NCBI GenBank assembly: GCA_964633205.1
Contig: CAZWFN010000005.1
Span: 1 to 64,000, forward strand
From: CAYVQE01 sp964633205
GTDB taxonomy: Bacteria; Myxococcota; B64-G9
Length of the DNA stretch: 64,000 nucleotides
Direction of reading: 5' to 3'
A program made the translations under genes and the position numbers. This document shows, piece by piece, positions 38,467-47,379 of this stretch. The stretch's first letter is position 1. Each line of letters begins with the position of its first letter. A model generated the notes under the pieces. It was given only the letters and a program-made list of their open reading frames with translations. It did not search any database and was not told the DNA's origin.

Positions 38467-39036
38467 TCAGTCGGCGGCCCGCTGCCAGCTGCCGTCGGCC
38501 GCCTGCAGCCAGTGGCCCGCCGCGGCGCGGCGGCGGCGCATGCGCACCCAGGCCCGCAGCACCTGCTGGCGATCGGCCGCGGTCAGCGCCGGGCTGGCGG
38601 CGATGACGAAATCGAGCAGCGTCGCCCGGGCCCGGTTGAGCTCGGCCATCAGGTGGGCGCGGCGCGCGGCCACCGCGGGGCGCTCGGCCAGCGGACAGGG
38701 CCGGGCCGCCAGCCGGCCGTCTCGGCCCTCGCCCAGGCAGCCGGCCGCCATCAACTCGTCGCGATCGTCGCGGTAGAACTGCTGGCGCTGGCGGGCGGCG
38801 ATGGCTCGGGCCCGCAGGCGGCTGAATGGCTGTGGCCCCACGGCCGGCGCGTCACCGTCGTCACCGGCGCGCACCGAGGCGACCAGCTGCAGGTCGCGCT
38901 CCAGCTCCTGGTAGGTGCCCAGGATCTGGTTCTCCAGCGCGGTGCGCTCGTCGACCACCTGGATGCGGGCGCTGACACAGGCGCCGGCGGCCAGCCCCAG
39001 CACCAGGCAGGCGGCCAGGGTGCGGCTAGTTGCCAT
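38467..39036 (-). CDS. Predicted lipoprotein, DUF1318-like start
   Basis: 189 residues. The signal peptide has lipobox LAAGAC. Right after it, IQVVDERTALENQILGTYQELERDL resembles the start of DUF1318-type periplasmic proteins (low certainty). The remainder is helical and very Arg/Ala-rich (RLRARAIAARQRQQF, WVRMRRRRAAAGHW). Its start overlaps the end of the Cys-rich lipoprotein gene by 11 bases, so both are probably one transcription unit pointing away from the glt operon. Function unknown. Confidence 0.6.
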   Translation of the reverse strand: MATSRTLAACLVLGLAAGACVSARIQVVDERTALENQILGTYQELERDLQLVASVRAGDDGDAPAVGPQPFSRLRARAIAARQRQQFYRDDRDELMAAGCLGEGRDGRLAARPCPLAERPAVAARRAHLMAELNRARATLLDFVIAASPALTAADRQQVLRAWVRMRRRRAAAGHWLQAADGSWQRAAD

Positions 39037-39880
39037 TCCCCTCGTCTTGGGCGCATTTGAGGGTGTCGGGATCGACGATGCCGTTCGGGAACAGATCCTG
39101 ATCCCATTCGACCTTGCGACAGTACTTCGTCACCAGCAGCGGGCAGAACCGGTAGCAGATGCAGGCACAGCAATCGACGTAGCAGCCGTATTGGCAGAGC
39201 GAGAAATCGAAGGTGTACTCACCGCCCTCGACCGAGCCCGGACAGGTCTTGCCGGCGCACTCGGCCCGGCCGGTGGCCTGCTGGATGTCCGTGCCCGCCG
39301 GCAGGCAGTTATCGGTGCACTTGGTGGCGTCGCTGTCCGGGTCCTCGACGTCGCCGCCCCACTGGTCCATGTTCTCGCAGCGCATGTTCTCGCCGAAGGG
39401 GGCCATGCGGGCACAGCGGTAGCCCTTGGGGCAGGATGCGTCCGACAAACACTTCTTGGAGCAGTAGCCCATGCAGCCGAACGGGGCGCCGTCGTCGCCG
39501 GCGCATTCGAGGTGGGTCACCTCGGCGCTGCACTGGCCGTTCATCAGCTGGGCGCGGTCCACATCGACTCCGCTGGGGGTCTTGTCCACCTGAGAAGCGA
39601 CGCAGATCAGGTTGGTGCACTCCAGCGAGGGCAGCTGAATGCACTCGACCGGGCAGTTGTCGTTGCGCGGTTCGTCACCCATCGGTTGGGAGCGGTCCTG
39701 CAAGGGAGCGCAGTTCGGGTAGGTTGCGCAGTCCGGGACCGGGTTCTCGCCTTCGCCGGCCTCGGTCTTGGGCCAGCTGAAGGTGCACGGTTGGCCGATG
39801 GTATCGCCGGCACAACCGAGCCCGGTCGCGCCCAGCGCCGTGATCCCGAACACCACCACCAGCAGCTCGCAGCGCCGCAT
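39026..39880 (-). CDS. Cys-rich lipoprotein divergently transcribed from the glt operon
   Basis: 284 residues from ATG 39880 (AAGGAGAG upstream); lipobox GATGLGC. The mature protein has about 30 Cys, including a run of closely spaced ones (CYVDCCACICYRFCPLL) near the C-terminus and CMGYCSKKCLSDASCPKGYRC in the middle, so it is certainly oxidised and periplasmic or surface-exposed. I do not recognise a family. Because it is divergent from gltA across a 307-base shared control region, it is a candidate additional outer-membrane component of the Glt-like machine (Myxococcus uses further lipoproteins such as GltK and CglB), but this is inference from position. Confidence 0.7.
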   Translation of the reverse strand: MRRCELLVVVFGITALGATGLGCAGDTIGQPCTFSWPKTEAGEGENPVPDCATYPNCAPLQDRSQPMGDEPRNDNCPVECIQLPSLECTNLICVASQVDKTPSGVDVDRAQLMNGQCSAEVTHLECAGDDGAPFGCMGYCSKKCLSDASCPKGYRCARMAPFGENMRCENMDQWGGDVEDPDSDATKCTDNCLPAGTDIQQATGRAECAGKTCPGSVEGGEYTFDFSLCQYGCYVDCCACICYRFCPLLVTKYCRKVEWDQDLFPNGIVDPDTLKCAQDEGNGN

Positions 39881-40012
39881 CGAAGCTCTCCTTACGGTCC
39901 TGTCACGGGTCGCATTTCGCCTTCTGCAAGGCGTATCACGGGGCCGGCGGATGTGACAAGAAAAAAAGAATTTCCGGGCTCTTGGCCGGGTGGCGGGCCG
40001 GGGTGAAAGACC

Positions 40013-40041
40013 TTGACACCACAACCGGCTCGTACTATTCT
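40013..40041 (+). promoter_or_regulatory. Strong sigma-70-type promoter of the glt-like operon
   Basis: Perfect -35 TTGACA (40013-40018), a 17-base spacer and -10 TATTCT (40036-40041). Transcription should start near 40048, giving a 140-base leader to ATG 40188. The leader contains a stable imperfect hairpin at 40091-40131 (core CTCGCG-GAT-CGCGAG, flanked by CCTCCG/CGGAGG). The 39881-40187 gap otherwise contains no gene. Confidence 0.6.
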
Positions 40042-40187
40042 CTTCAGTCGACTATGTGCCGTATTCCCGAGAGGTTAGAGGGCGTTCCGGCCTCCGGCGG
40101 CGGCCGCTCGCGGATCGCGAGGCGGCGGAGGGTCGACGGCAGGCGGACGACGCAGCCGGTCTGGCAACGGCGGATGCGAGAGGCGTG

Positions 40188-40868
40188 ATGCTCAAAAAAT
40201 CCATCTGGCTTGCGATGGTGCTGGTGTTGGCGGGTGCCGGTCCGGCCGCCGGCGAGGGGCGAACGCTCAAGGAGCGCATCAAGAGCGTATCGAACAAGCT
40301 CTACGTCAAGAGCGGTCGTTTGGAGCTGACCCTGCTGCCGATGACCAGCTTCAGCCTCAACGACGCCTTCTACCAGAAGTACGGCGGCGGCCTGGGGCTG
40401 ACCTATCATTTCACCGAGGGGCTGTCGCTCGGGCTGCTGGGCACCTACAGCATCAACGCCGAGCTGGCCAACGCCGAGTACTTCGGCAACAAGGAGGAGC
40501 TGACCCCGAACGCGGGCAAGCGCAACTTCCTGGTCGGCCTCGATCTGATGTGGGCTCCGCTCTACGGCAAGGTCAGTCTGGCGGCCGAATGGGTGATGCA
40601 CTTCGACACCTACCTGACCGGCGGCATCGGCGGCGTCGGCAGCCTGTTGACCGACGACGAACTGCATTTCGGCTTCGCCGCCTCGCTCGGGCTCGGGGTG
40701 CGCTTCTTCCTGACCCGGATGTTCGCCATCCGGGCCGAGCTGAAGGACTACATGGTGTTCAACGACAAGGTGGCCTTCGCCGACCAGGAGTCGAGCGACT
40801 TCCAGCACCAGCTGATGTTCCACCTGGGGCTGAGCCTGTTCTTCCTGGAAGGCGACGGGGAGGATTGA
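40188..40868 (+). CDS. gltA: Outer-membrane beta-barrel protein, GltA/NfsA family
   Basis: 226 residues from ATG 40188; signal peptide ending GPAAG/EG. The mature start ERIKSVSNKLYVKSGRLELT followed by SLNDAFYQKYGGGLGLTYHF is shared almost word for word with the next gene. The remainder alternates amphipathic strands and turns (FLVGLDLMWAPLYGKVSL, LGLGVRFFLTRMFAIRAELKDYM) and ends at LGLSLFFLEGDGED, so the C-terminal Phe signal is displaced. In Myxococcus, GltA/GltB (and NfsA/NfsB) are paired barrels of the gliding and spore-coat machines. Assignment rests on size, barrel character and position as first gene of an A-to-I cluster; A and B could be swapped. Confidence 0.75.
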   Translation: MLKKSIWLAMVLVLAGAGPAAGEGRTLKERIKSVSNKLYVKSGRLELTLLPMTSFSLNDAFYQKYGGGLGLTYHFTEGLSLGLLGTYSINAELANAEYFGNKEELTPNAGKRNFLVGLDLMWAPLYGKVSLAAEWVMHFDTYLTGGIGGVGSLLTDDELHFGFAASLGLGVRFFLTRMFAIRAELKDYMVFNDKVAFADQESSDFQHQLMFHLGLSLFFLEGDGED

Positions 40869-40869
40869 G

Positions 40870-41586
40870 ATGAGCCCCATGCGCCAGATCGCCGTCGGCC
40901 TGCTGTGCCTGGGCCTCGCCGCACCCGCGGTCCGGGCTGCTGATGAGGCCGAAGCCGCGGTGGACGACAAAGCCGCCGATCGACAGGTGGAGGTCCGCGA
41001 GGACCGCATCAAGAGCGTCCAGCGCAAGGACTTCCTCAAGCGCCACCGCTGGGAGCTGACCCCGACCTTCACCCTCAGCCTCAACGACGCCTTCTACCAG
41101 AAGATGGGCGGCGGCGCGGCCGTATCCTTCTACCCGGCCGACGCGCTGGGCATCGAGCTGCAGGGCATTTACGTGGGTACGGTGCAAACCGACATGGTCG
41201 GCTACTTCCAGCAAGCCAACCAGGCGCTGCCCAAGGTGTCGAAGCTGCAGTACTGGTTCTGCGGCAGCCTGCTGTGGTCGCCGCTGTATGGCAAGCTGGC
41301 CTTCGTCACCGACGAGATCGTGCACTTCGACGCCTACCTGATCGCCGGCTTCGGTATGGCCTACACCGAGACCGGAGCCAAGTTCGCCACCAACTTCGGG
41401 CTCGGCTTGCGCTACTTTCTGACCTCCTGGCTGGTGATCAAGGTCGAGGTGCGGGATTTGATCTACACCGAGACCTTCCAGCTCGACGTGGCCCAAACCG
41501 AGTTCTCCGACGTACAGAACCACGTCATGCTCAACGCGGCCGTCAGCTTCTATCTGCCGACCGACTTCGAATACGAGTTCCAGTAG
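40870..41586 (+). CDS. gltB: Outer-membrane beta-barrel protein, GltB/NfsB family
   Basis: 238 residues; signal peptide ending AVRA/AD. ATG 40870 begins one base after the previous stop, so the two barrels are translationally linked. It is a paralogue of the upstream protein: EDRIKSVQRKDFLKRHRWELT, then SLNDAFYQKMGGGAAVSFYP and LLWSPLYGKLAFV align with it. A charged acidic linker (about 22-50) precedes the barrel. C-terminus FEYEFQ. As a tandem barrel pair at the head of the operon it corresponds to GltA/GltB or NfsA/NfsB, which are interdependent for stability in Myxococcus. Confidence 0.75.
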   Translation: MSPMRQIAVGLLCLGLAAPAVRAADEAEAAVDDKAADRQVEVREDRIKSVQRKDFLKRHRWELTPTFTLSLNDAFYQKMGGGAAVSFYPADALGIELQGIYVGTVQTDMVGYFQQANQALPKVSKLQYWFCGSLLWSPLYGKLAFVTDEIVHFDAYLIAGFGMAYTETGAKFATNFGLGLRYFLTSWLVIKVEVRDLIYTETFQLDVAQTEFSDVQNHVMLNAAVSFYLPTDFEYEFQ

Positions 41587-41609
41587 GGCAAACCGGAAGC
41601 CGGAGAACA

Positions 41610-43637
41610 ATGATGAATCGATTCTTTGCGACCGCTCCCGCACCCAGGGCTCTGGCGCTGGGCGTGGCGGTGCTGATGACCCTCGGCGGGCTGGGCGCCG
41701 GCAGCGGGCCTTCGCCGGCCCGGGCCGACGACGACGACGACTTCAGCTTCGATCTCAGCGGCGAGGACGAGAAGCAGAAAAAGAAAAAGAAGAAAAAGGA
41801 GGCCCGGCAGGAGCAGCAGCAGGCCGACCAGGCAGCCGCTGGCGACGAGGGCGGCTTCGGCTTCGAGGCCCTCGATGTCTCGGTCAAGAGCGCCGAGAAA
41901 GAAGCCATGGAGAAGGCGCTCGACCTGATGAAGGACGAGGACTACGCCGAGGCGGCGGTGGCCTTCTGGGACATCTACAACAACCCGCGCGCCAAGCAGT
42001 ACTTCCAGGGCGCCGAGTACCAGTTGGCCAAGGCGCTGTACCGCATGCGCATGTATCACTCGGCCCTGCGCCACTTCGGCCTGATCCTGGAGAAGGGTCC
42101 GCAGCACAAGTACTTCAAGACCTCGCTGGAGTGGCTGTTCTTCATCAGCCACAAGGTCGAGGATCAGAAGCGGGTGCTCGACTACATCGCCCGTTACTCG
42201 GACGTCGAGTTCCCCAAGAAGTACCGCGACGAGTTCCTGTTCCTGTTGGCCAAGTATTTCTACTTCCGGGCCCTCGATTTGGAGGCCGGCCGCGGCCCTG
42301 CGTCGAAGAAGGCCGCCGCGCCGGCCGCCGACAGCGCCCCGGCCGAGGAGGGTGAACTGGGCTTCGACCTCGGCGGTGGCGGCGATGCGGAGGAAGAAGA
42401 CGCCGGCGGTTTCGGGCTGGACCTGACCGGCGGTGGCGACGCGGCAGCGGCCGGCGAAGGGGACGAAGATGCCGGCGTTGGGGGCTTCGGGCTGGAGCTC
42501 GACGTCGAGAAGAAGACCGGCCCCAGTGAGTTGCCCACCGACGTGGTCGGCATGCTGTCGAAGTCGCGGGCCCTGATCCTGCAGATCGACGAGAAGAGCA
42601 AGTGGCATCCGCAGGGCAAGTACCTCGAGGGGATCATCTTCTACAAGGAAGAGAACTACCAGGAAGCGGTCGATTCGTTCAAGCAGGTGGTGCGCATCCT
42701 GCACCCGGAGACGGGCGAGTTCCGTGACGATCGCTTGCGCGAGATGGCGTTTTTCCAGCTGGCGCGCACCCATTACGGCCACAAGCAGTTCAACTACGCC
42801 CTGTTCTACTACGACCGCATCGAACGCGACAGCGTCAACTGGCTCGAGTCCCTGTTCGAGTCGGCCTGGGCCTGGTTCCGCCTCGGCCGCTACCAGAAGG
42901 CGCTGGGCAACCTGATCACCCTCGACAGTCCGTTCTTCCGCGAGGAGTACTTTCCCGAGGGTCTGGTGCTCAAGGCGGTGACCTACTACGAGAACTGCCG
43001 CTACCCGGAGTCGAATCAGATCGTGCGCAAGTTCCGCCGCCGCTTCGAGCCGCTGTTCCAGCAGCTGGAGAAGCTGACCGAGAAGGATCTCGCGCCCGAG
43101 AGCTACTACAAGAAGCTGCTGGCCATCCAGAAAGCCCCGCCGGCGGGCGAGTCGGGCCGGTTGCTGCGCCGCATCCTCAAGGTCGCGCTGGCCGACAAGG
43201 ATCTGGCCCTGCTCAACGAGTCGGTGCTCGAGCTGGAGGAGGAGATGCGCCGCATCCGGCGCAAGACCGCCGGTGGCTTCGCCAACAGCAAGGTGGCCCG
43301 GCGGCTGCTGGACATGCTCGGCAAGCAGCGTACCGATTTGATCACCCAGGCCGGCCTGTTGACCAAGACCCGGCTGGAGCAGGAGCGCGATTTTCTGGCC
43401 GGCCTGATCAGCCAGGTGCTGCGCATCAAGCTCGAGAACGACAACGCCGAGCTCGAGATGCTCAAGCGTCAGAGGGCCGGCGAGACGAATCTCGGCCCGA
43501 CCCTGCTGTCCTACGATTTCTCACCGGCCACCGATGACGAAAAGCTCTACTGGCCTTACGAGGGCGAGTACTGGCGGGACGAGCTGGGCACCTACGAGTA
43601 CACCCTGACCTGGGGTTGCCGCAAGCAGGTCGACTGA
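41610..43637 (+). CDS. gltC: Periplasmic TPR protein, GltC/NfsC family, with repeated GFxxDL motifs
   Basis: 675 residues from ATG 41610 (CGGAGAACA upstream); signal peptide to about residue 35 (PARA/DD). An acidic patch and a Lys-rich coiled coil (KQKKKKKKKEARQEQQQ, about 55-75) precede TPR-like helices (about 95-240). An Ala/Gly/Asp-rich linker (about 225-305) follows, then more TPRs (about 310-480) and a long helical tail (about 480-640). Five short motifs of the form GF(G)(x)(D/E)L occur: FSFDL 45-49, FGFEAL 83-88, GFDL 251-254, FGLDL 268-272, FGLEL 293-297. GltC is a soluble periplasmic part of the gliding complex; length and position fit. Confidence 0.75.
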   Translation: MMNRFFATAPAPRALALGVAVLMTLGGLGAGSGPSPARADDDDDFSFDLSGEDEKQKKKKKKKEARQEQQQADQAAAGDEGGFGFEALDVSVKSAEKEAMEKALDLMKDEDYAEAAVAFWDIYNNPRAKQYFQGAEYQLAKALYRMRMYHSALRHFGLILEKGPQHKYFKTSLEWLFFISHKVEDQKRVLDYIARYSDVEFPKKYRDEFLFLLAKYFYFRALDLEAGRGPASKKAAAPAADSAPAEEGELGFDLGGGGDAEEEDAGGFGLDLTGGGDAAAAGEGDEDAGVGGFGLELDVEKKTGPSELPTDVVGMLSKSRALILQIDEKSKWHPQGKYLEGIIFYKEENYQEAVDSFKQVVRILHPETGEFRDDRLREMAFFQLARTHYGHKQFNYALFYYDRIERDSVNWLESLFESAWAWFRLGRYQKALGNLITLDSPFFREEYFPEGLVLKAVTYYENCRYPESNQIVRKFRRRFEPLFQQLEKLTEKDLAPESYYKKLLAIQKAPPAGESGRLLRRILKVALADKDLALLNESVLELEEEMRRIRRKTAGGFANSKVARRLLDMLGKQRTDLITQAGLLTKTRLEQERDFLAGLISQVLRIKLENDNAELEMLKRQRAGETNLGPTLLSYDFSPATDDEKLYWPYEGEYWRDELGTYEYTLTWGCRKQVD

Positions 43638-43666
43638 GCCGGTCCGCCGGCTGGAGGAGTGACGGA

Positions 43667-46600
43667 ATGCAGTCCAGAATCGCTTTGGCCGTCGCCTTGG
43701 CGTGGACGCTGGGCGCGACAGCGCCGGCGCTGGTGACGGCGGCGCGGGCCGATGAGCAGAGCGCCGACCGCAAGCAGAAAAAGAACAAGCGCCGCAAGCG
43801 ACCGGTGCTCGACTACCGCGAGTACGGTCGCTCGGTCGAGATCGACCTGCAGATGGCCGAGAAGCGCAAGGCCATCCGCGAACAGCTCCAGACCCTGCTC
43901 AAGTACGAGCGCGACAAGAAGGAGCGCCCGGCGCTGCTGTTCCGCCTGGCCGAGAACTACTTCCAGGAGGCCGAGGCCTTTTTTTTCAAGGCGATGGAGC
44001 TCGACGACGAGCTGGCCGAGGACCCGACCAACACCGCGCTGCGCAAGCGCATCGCCGCCCAGAAGAAGAAGTTGCGAGCCATCGAGGACGAATGGCGGGT
44101 CAAGGCCATCGAACAGTACAAGCGGATCGCCCAGCAATACCCGGACTATCCGGGCCGCGACCAGGTGTTGTTCTACCTGGCCGCCTCCATGTGGGACCTG
44201 GAGCGCTACAATGAGGCGCTGTCGGTCTACAAGGAGATGATCACCAGTTATCCGAAGTCGAAGTGGGTGCCGGACGCCTACCTGGCATTCGGCGAGTACT
44301 ACTTCGAAAACGCCAAGCTGGACAAGGCCCTGATGGCCTACAAGAAGGTGGCCGAGTACCCCAACTCGTCGATTTATCCCTACGCGCTGTACAAGCAGGG
44401 CTGGTGCTACTTCAACCTGCACGAGTGGGAAAAGGCCAAGGAGAAGTACCGCGAGGTGGTGGCGCTGGCCGACATGGAGACCGGCACCACCGGGCGCCGG
44501 GTTCAGATCCGCAAGGAGGCGCTCAACGACTTCACCTCGACCTACGCCCACCAGGGCAGCGCCCAGGCGGCGCCGCGGGTGTTCCAGAAGCTGGCGCCCA
44601 AGGAGGCCCACAAGCTGCTGATCAACCTGGCCAGCATGTACTTCGCCGACGGCAAGGACAAGAAGGCCGTTATCCTGTATCGCTGGTTGATCGATCACGA
44701 GAAGTGCTCGGCCGATGTGCCGTTCTACCAGGGCCGGATCGTCGACTCCGCCTCGCGGGTGGGCAACAAGCGCTACACCGTCACCCAGGTGCGCTCGCTG
44801 GTCGAGAAGTTCAAGCAGGTCGAGCAGTGCGTCGAGAACCCCGACGCGCGCGAGAAGAACAAGATCGAGGAGGCCCGCTCGCTGGCCGAGCGCACCCTGC
44901 GCAAGCTGGCCAGCATCTGGTACAAGGAGGCCAAGGAGACCCGCGATCCCAAGACCTTCGAGTACGCCCAGGAGTTGTTCGGCGATTACCTGCAGCTTTT
45001 CCCGAAGTCCAAGGACGCCTACGACATGCGCTTCGCCTACGCCGAGCTGCTGTTCCATCGGCTGGGCCGCTACGAGCGCGCCGCGGTGCAGTACACCAAG
45101 CTGGTGGCCCGCGATCTGGCTTACTTGAAGAAGCACGGCGAGTTCCCCAAGACCAAGCCCGATCCCAAGAAAGCCTCGCCGCCGGGGACCTACTTCTGCG
45201 ATGCGGCCTACAAGTCGATGCAGGCCCACCGCGAGATCATGAAAAAGGAGCGCCGCCGCGAAAAAAGGCGCCTGCGCAAGGCCAAGAAGGACCAGGCCGC
45301 TTCGGCTGAGAAGGGCAAGGGCGGCAAGCTCGACAAGCTGCCCATTCCGAAGTACAAGCGGCGCTTCCTCAAGGCGGCCGAGATCTTCCTCGACTACTGC
45401 CCCAAGGACGAGGACATCCTCGACGTCAAGTACGACATCGCCAAGACCTACTACGACTACTACCACCTGGATCAGGCCATCCAGCGCTTCGGCGAGATCG
45501 TACGCGATTTCCCGGACAGCGATCTGGCCAACTACGCCGCCAACTTGGTGCTGGATGCCTTGAACGAGCGCGAGGACCTCGACCGGCTCAACGAGTACGC
45601 CCGCAAGTACTTCAAGAACCGCAAGTTGATGCAGAACGAGAAGCTGCGCACCTACCTGGCCGATCTGATCCCCAAGATCGCGTTCAAGCGCATCGGCGCG
45701 CTGGAGGACAAGCTGCGGACGCCTCCCGAGGGAAAGAGTCCTCTGCCCGAGCGGCGCATCAAGTCCAAGGTGGCCTACGGCTATATCAAGTTCTGGCGCG
45801 AGTTTCCGGACCACGAGCTGGCCGACGAGTCCCTGTTCAACGCCGGCGTCAAGTACGAGGCGGCCGAGCGGTTGGACAAGGCGCGCAAGGCGCGCCGGCT
45901 CCTGATCGACAAGTACCCCAAGAGCGATCTGGTGCCCGGCACCATCTTCAACCTGGCCGAGAACTACGAACGGTTGGCCGACTTCGATGCCGCTGCCGAA
46001 CTGTACGAGCGCTACGCCTCGACCTACAAGAAGATGAAGGGGCTGGGCAAGGCCGTCTCCTACAGAAAGCGCGGCCGCCGGGGCCGCAAGGGCCGGCGTG
46101 GCAAGGCCCGTGCCAAGAAGAAGGCCGCCGAAGAGAAGCGTTTCGAGGGCAACCGGCGCACCTGGAACCTGGAGGACGCCCAGACCGCTCTGCTCAACGC
46201 CGGCATCTACCGCGAGGCGCTGCACCAGTACGCCAGGGCCATCGCCAACCGGCAGGAGTTCGTCGACCTGTTCCCCCGGGCCGAAGAGACACCCCAGGTC
46301 TATTACTCGTTGGGGTTGCTGTACGAGCGCTTGGGCCGCTACGCCAAGGCGGCCGATGTGTTCGATCAATACAGCCAGCGCTACATGAAGGAGAACCTGG
46401 ATCGGGCCATCGCCGCCCACATGAAGCGCTACGAGATGCTGCGCAAGCTCAAGCGGCCCAAGTGGCGCGAGCTCGAGCGCGAACTCAAGTCCACCATCGC
46501 CCTGTACCGCAAGTACAAGCGCCTGCGCAAGGAGGCCGACCTGACCGAGGCGGCCGAGGCGGCCGCCCACGCGGCGTTCATCCTGGCCGAGCCGACCTAC

Positions 46601-47338
46601 AAGGACTACATCAAGTACCGTTTCACCCGGGCGCGGCGCCGGGGGGCCAAGGCCCAGCAGCGACATTTCAAGAAGCAGATCGAGGAGAAGGTCGAACGGT
46701 TCAAGAAGGTGGAGAGGGTCTATACCGCGGTGGCCAAGCGCAAGCAGCCCGAATGGGCCATCGCGGCGTTGTACAAGATCGGGCGGGCCTATGAGGACTT
46801 CGCCCAGACCTTCTACAAGGCACCGATGCCCAAGGGGCTGACACCGGAGCAGCTCGATATCTATACCAGCAGGCTGCGCAGCTATGGCCAGCCGTACGAG
46901 GACAAGGCGGTGACCCACTTCGAGGCCGCGGTCAAGAAGGGCTCGGAGCTGGGCTTCTACAGTCGCTTCACCCAACGCGCCCTGGCCAAGCTGCAGCACT
47001 ACCGACCGGCCGAATACCCGCGGGAGGATCTCGGCTTCGCGCTCGGCGTCATCAGCGATCCGGCCTCGCGCAGCCCGCTGCTGCTGGCCACCTGGGAAGA
47101 GGCCCGCAAGAAGCCCGAGCTGCTCGCCGAGCCGCCCTTGACCTTCAAGCGTGAAGGCGAGCCCGAGCCAAAGCCCGCCCCGGCGTCCGAGCCGCCGGGC
47201 GCCGCCGGCGACGGGCAGGCAGGGGCCGAGTCCGACGGTGGCGCCGCTGGTGAAAAGCCCGCGGATGCGTTCGAGGAGCCGGCCGATCCGGCTGCCGAGG
47301 TGTTGGCCGAGGACGAGCCCGAGGACGGGTTCGATTGA
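43667..47338 (+). CDS. gltD: Large periplasmic TPR protein, GltD (AgmU)/NfsD family
   Basis: 1223 residues from ATG 43667 (GGAGGAG 43653-43659), close to the roughly 1200 of GltD/NfsD. Signal peptide ends near ARA/DE, then a basic patch (DRKQKKNKRRKRPVLDYREYGRSVE). More than a dozen TPR-like units fill the rest (for example LFRLAENYFQEAEAF, VLFYLAASMWDLERYNEAL, AYLAFGEYYFENAKLDKAL, IFNLAENYERLADFDAA), with Lys/Arg-rich inserts near 540-565 and 800-830 and an acidic/Pro tail (about 1160-1223). In Myxococcus, AgmU/GltD decorates a periplasmic helical track and links inner- and outer-membrane parts of the gliding machine. Fourth in the operon, as in nfs. Confidence 0.8.
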   Translation: MQSRIALAVALAWTLGATAPALVTAARADEQSADRKQKKNKRRKRPVLDYREYGRSVEIDLQMAEKRKAIREQLQTLLKYERDKKERPALLFRLAENYFQEAEAFFFKAMELDDELAEDPTNTALRKRIAAQKKKLRAIEDEWRVKAIEQYKRIAQQYPDYPGRDQVLFYLAASMWDLERYNEALSVYKEMITSYPKSKWVPDAYLAFGEYYFENAKLDKALMAYKKVAEYPNSSIYPYALYKQGWCYFNLHEWEKAKEKYREVVALADMETGTTGRRVQIRKEALNDFTSTYAHQGSAQAAPRVFQKLAPKEAHKLLINLASMYFADGKDKKAVILYRWLIDHEKCSADVPFYQGRIVDSASRVGNKRYTVTQVRSLVEKFKQVEQCVENPDAREKNKIEEARSLAERTLRKLASIWYKEAKETRDPKTFEYAQELFGDYLQLFPKSKDAYDMRFAYAELLFHRLGRYERAAVQYTKLVARDLAYLKKHGEFPKTKPDPKKASPPGTYFCDAAYKSMQAHREIMKKERRREKRRLRKAKKDQAASAEKGKGGKLDKLPIPKYKRRFLKAAEIFLDYCPKDEDILDVKYDIAKTYYDYYHLDQAIQRFGEIVRDFPDSDLANYAANLVLDALNEREDLDRLNEYARKYFKNRKLMQNEKLRTYLADLIPKIAFKRIGALEDKLRTPPEGKSPLPERRIKSKVAYGYIKFWREFPDHELADESLFNAGVKYEAAERLDKARKARRLLIDKYPKSDLVPGTIFNLAENYERLADFDAAAELYERYASTYKKMKGLGKAVSYRKRGRRGRKGRRGKARAKKKAAEEKRFEGNRRTWNLEDAQTALLNAGIYREALHQYARAIANRQEFVDLFPRAEETPQVYYSLGLLYERLGRYAKAADVFDQYSQRYMKENLDRAIAAHMKRYEMLRKLKRPKWRELERELKSTIALYRKYKRLRKEADLTEAAEAAAHAAFILAEPTYKDYIKYRFTRARRRGAKAQQRHFKKQIEEKVERFKKVERVYTAVAKRKQPEWAIAALYKIGRAYEDFAQTFYKAPMPKGLTPEQLDIYTSRLRSYGQPYEDKAVTHFEAAVKKGSELGFYSRFTQRALAKLQHYRPAEYPREDLGFALGVISDPASRSPLLLATWEEARKKPELLAEPPLTFKREGEPEPKPAPASEPPGAAGDGQAGAESDGGAAGEKPADAFEEPADPAAEVLAEDEPEDGFD

Positions 47339-47379
47339 TGCTGGCTGGCGTGGAGTCTGGCGCGAGGAGAGGCGACTTG

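Noticed and set aside
38451..38470. CTGAG/CTCAG inverted repeat between convergent genes as terminator
   Set aside because: It is formed by the two stop codons and their neighbours, only 5 bp long, without a T-run.
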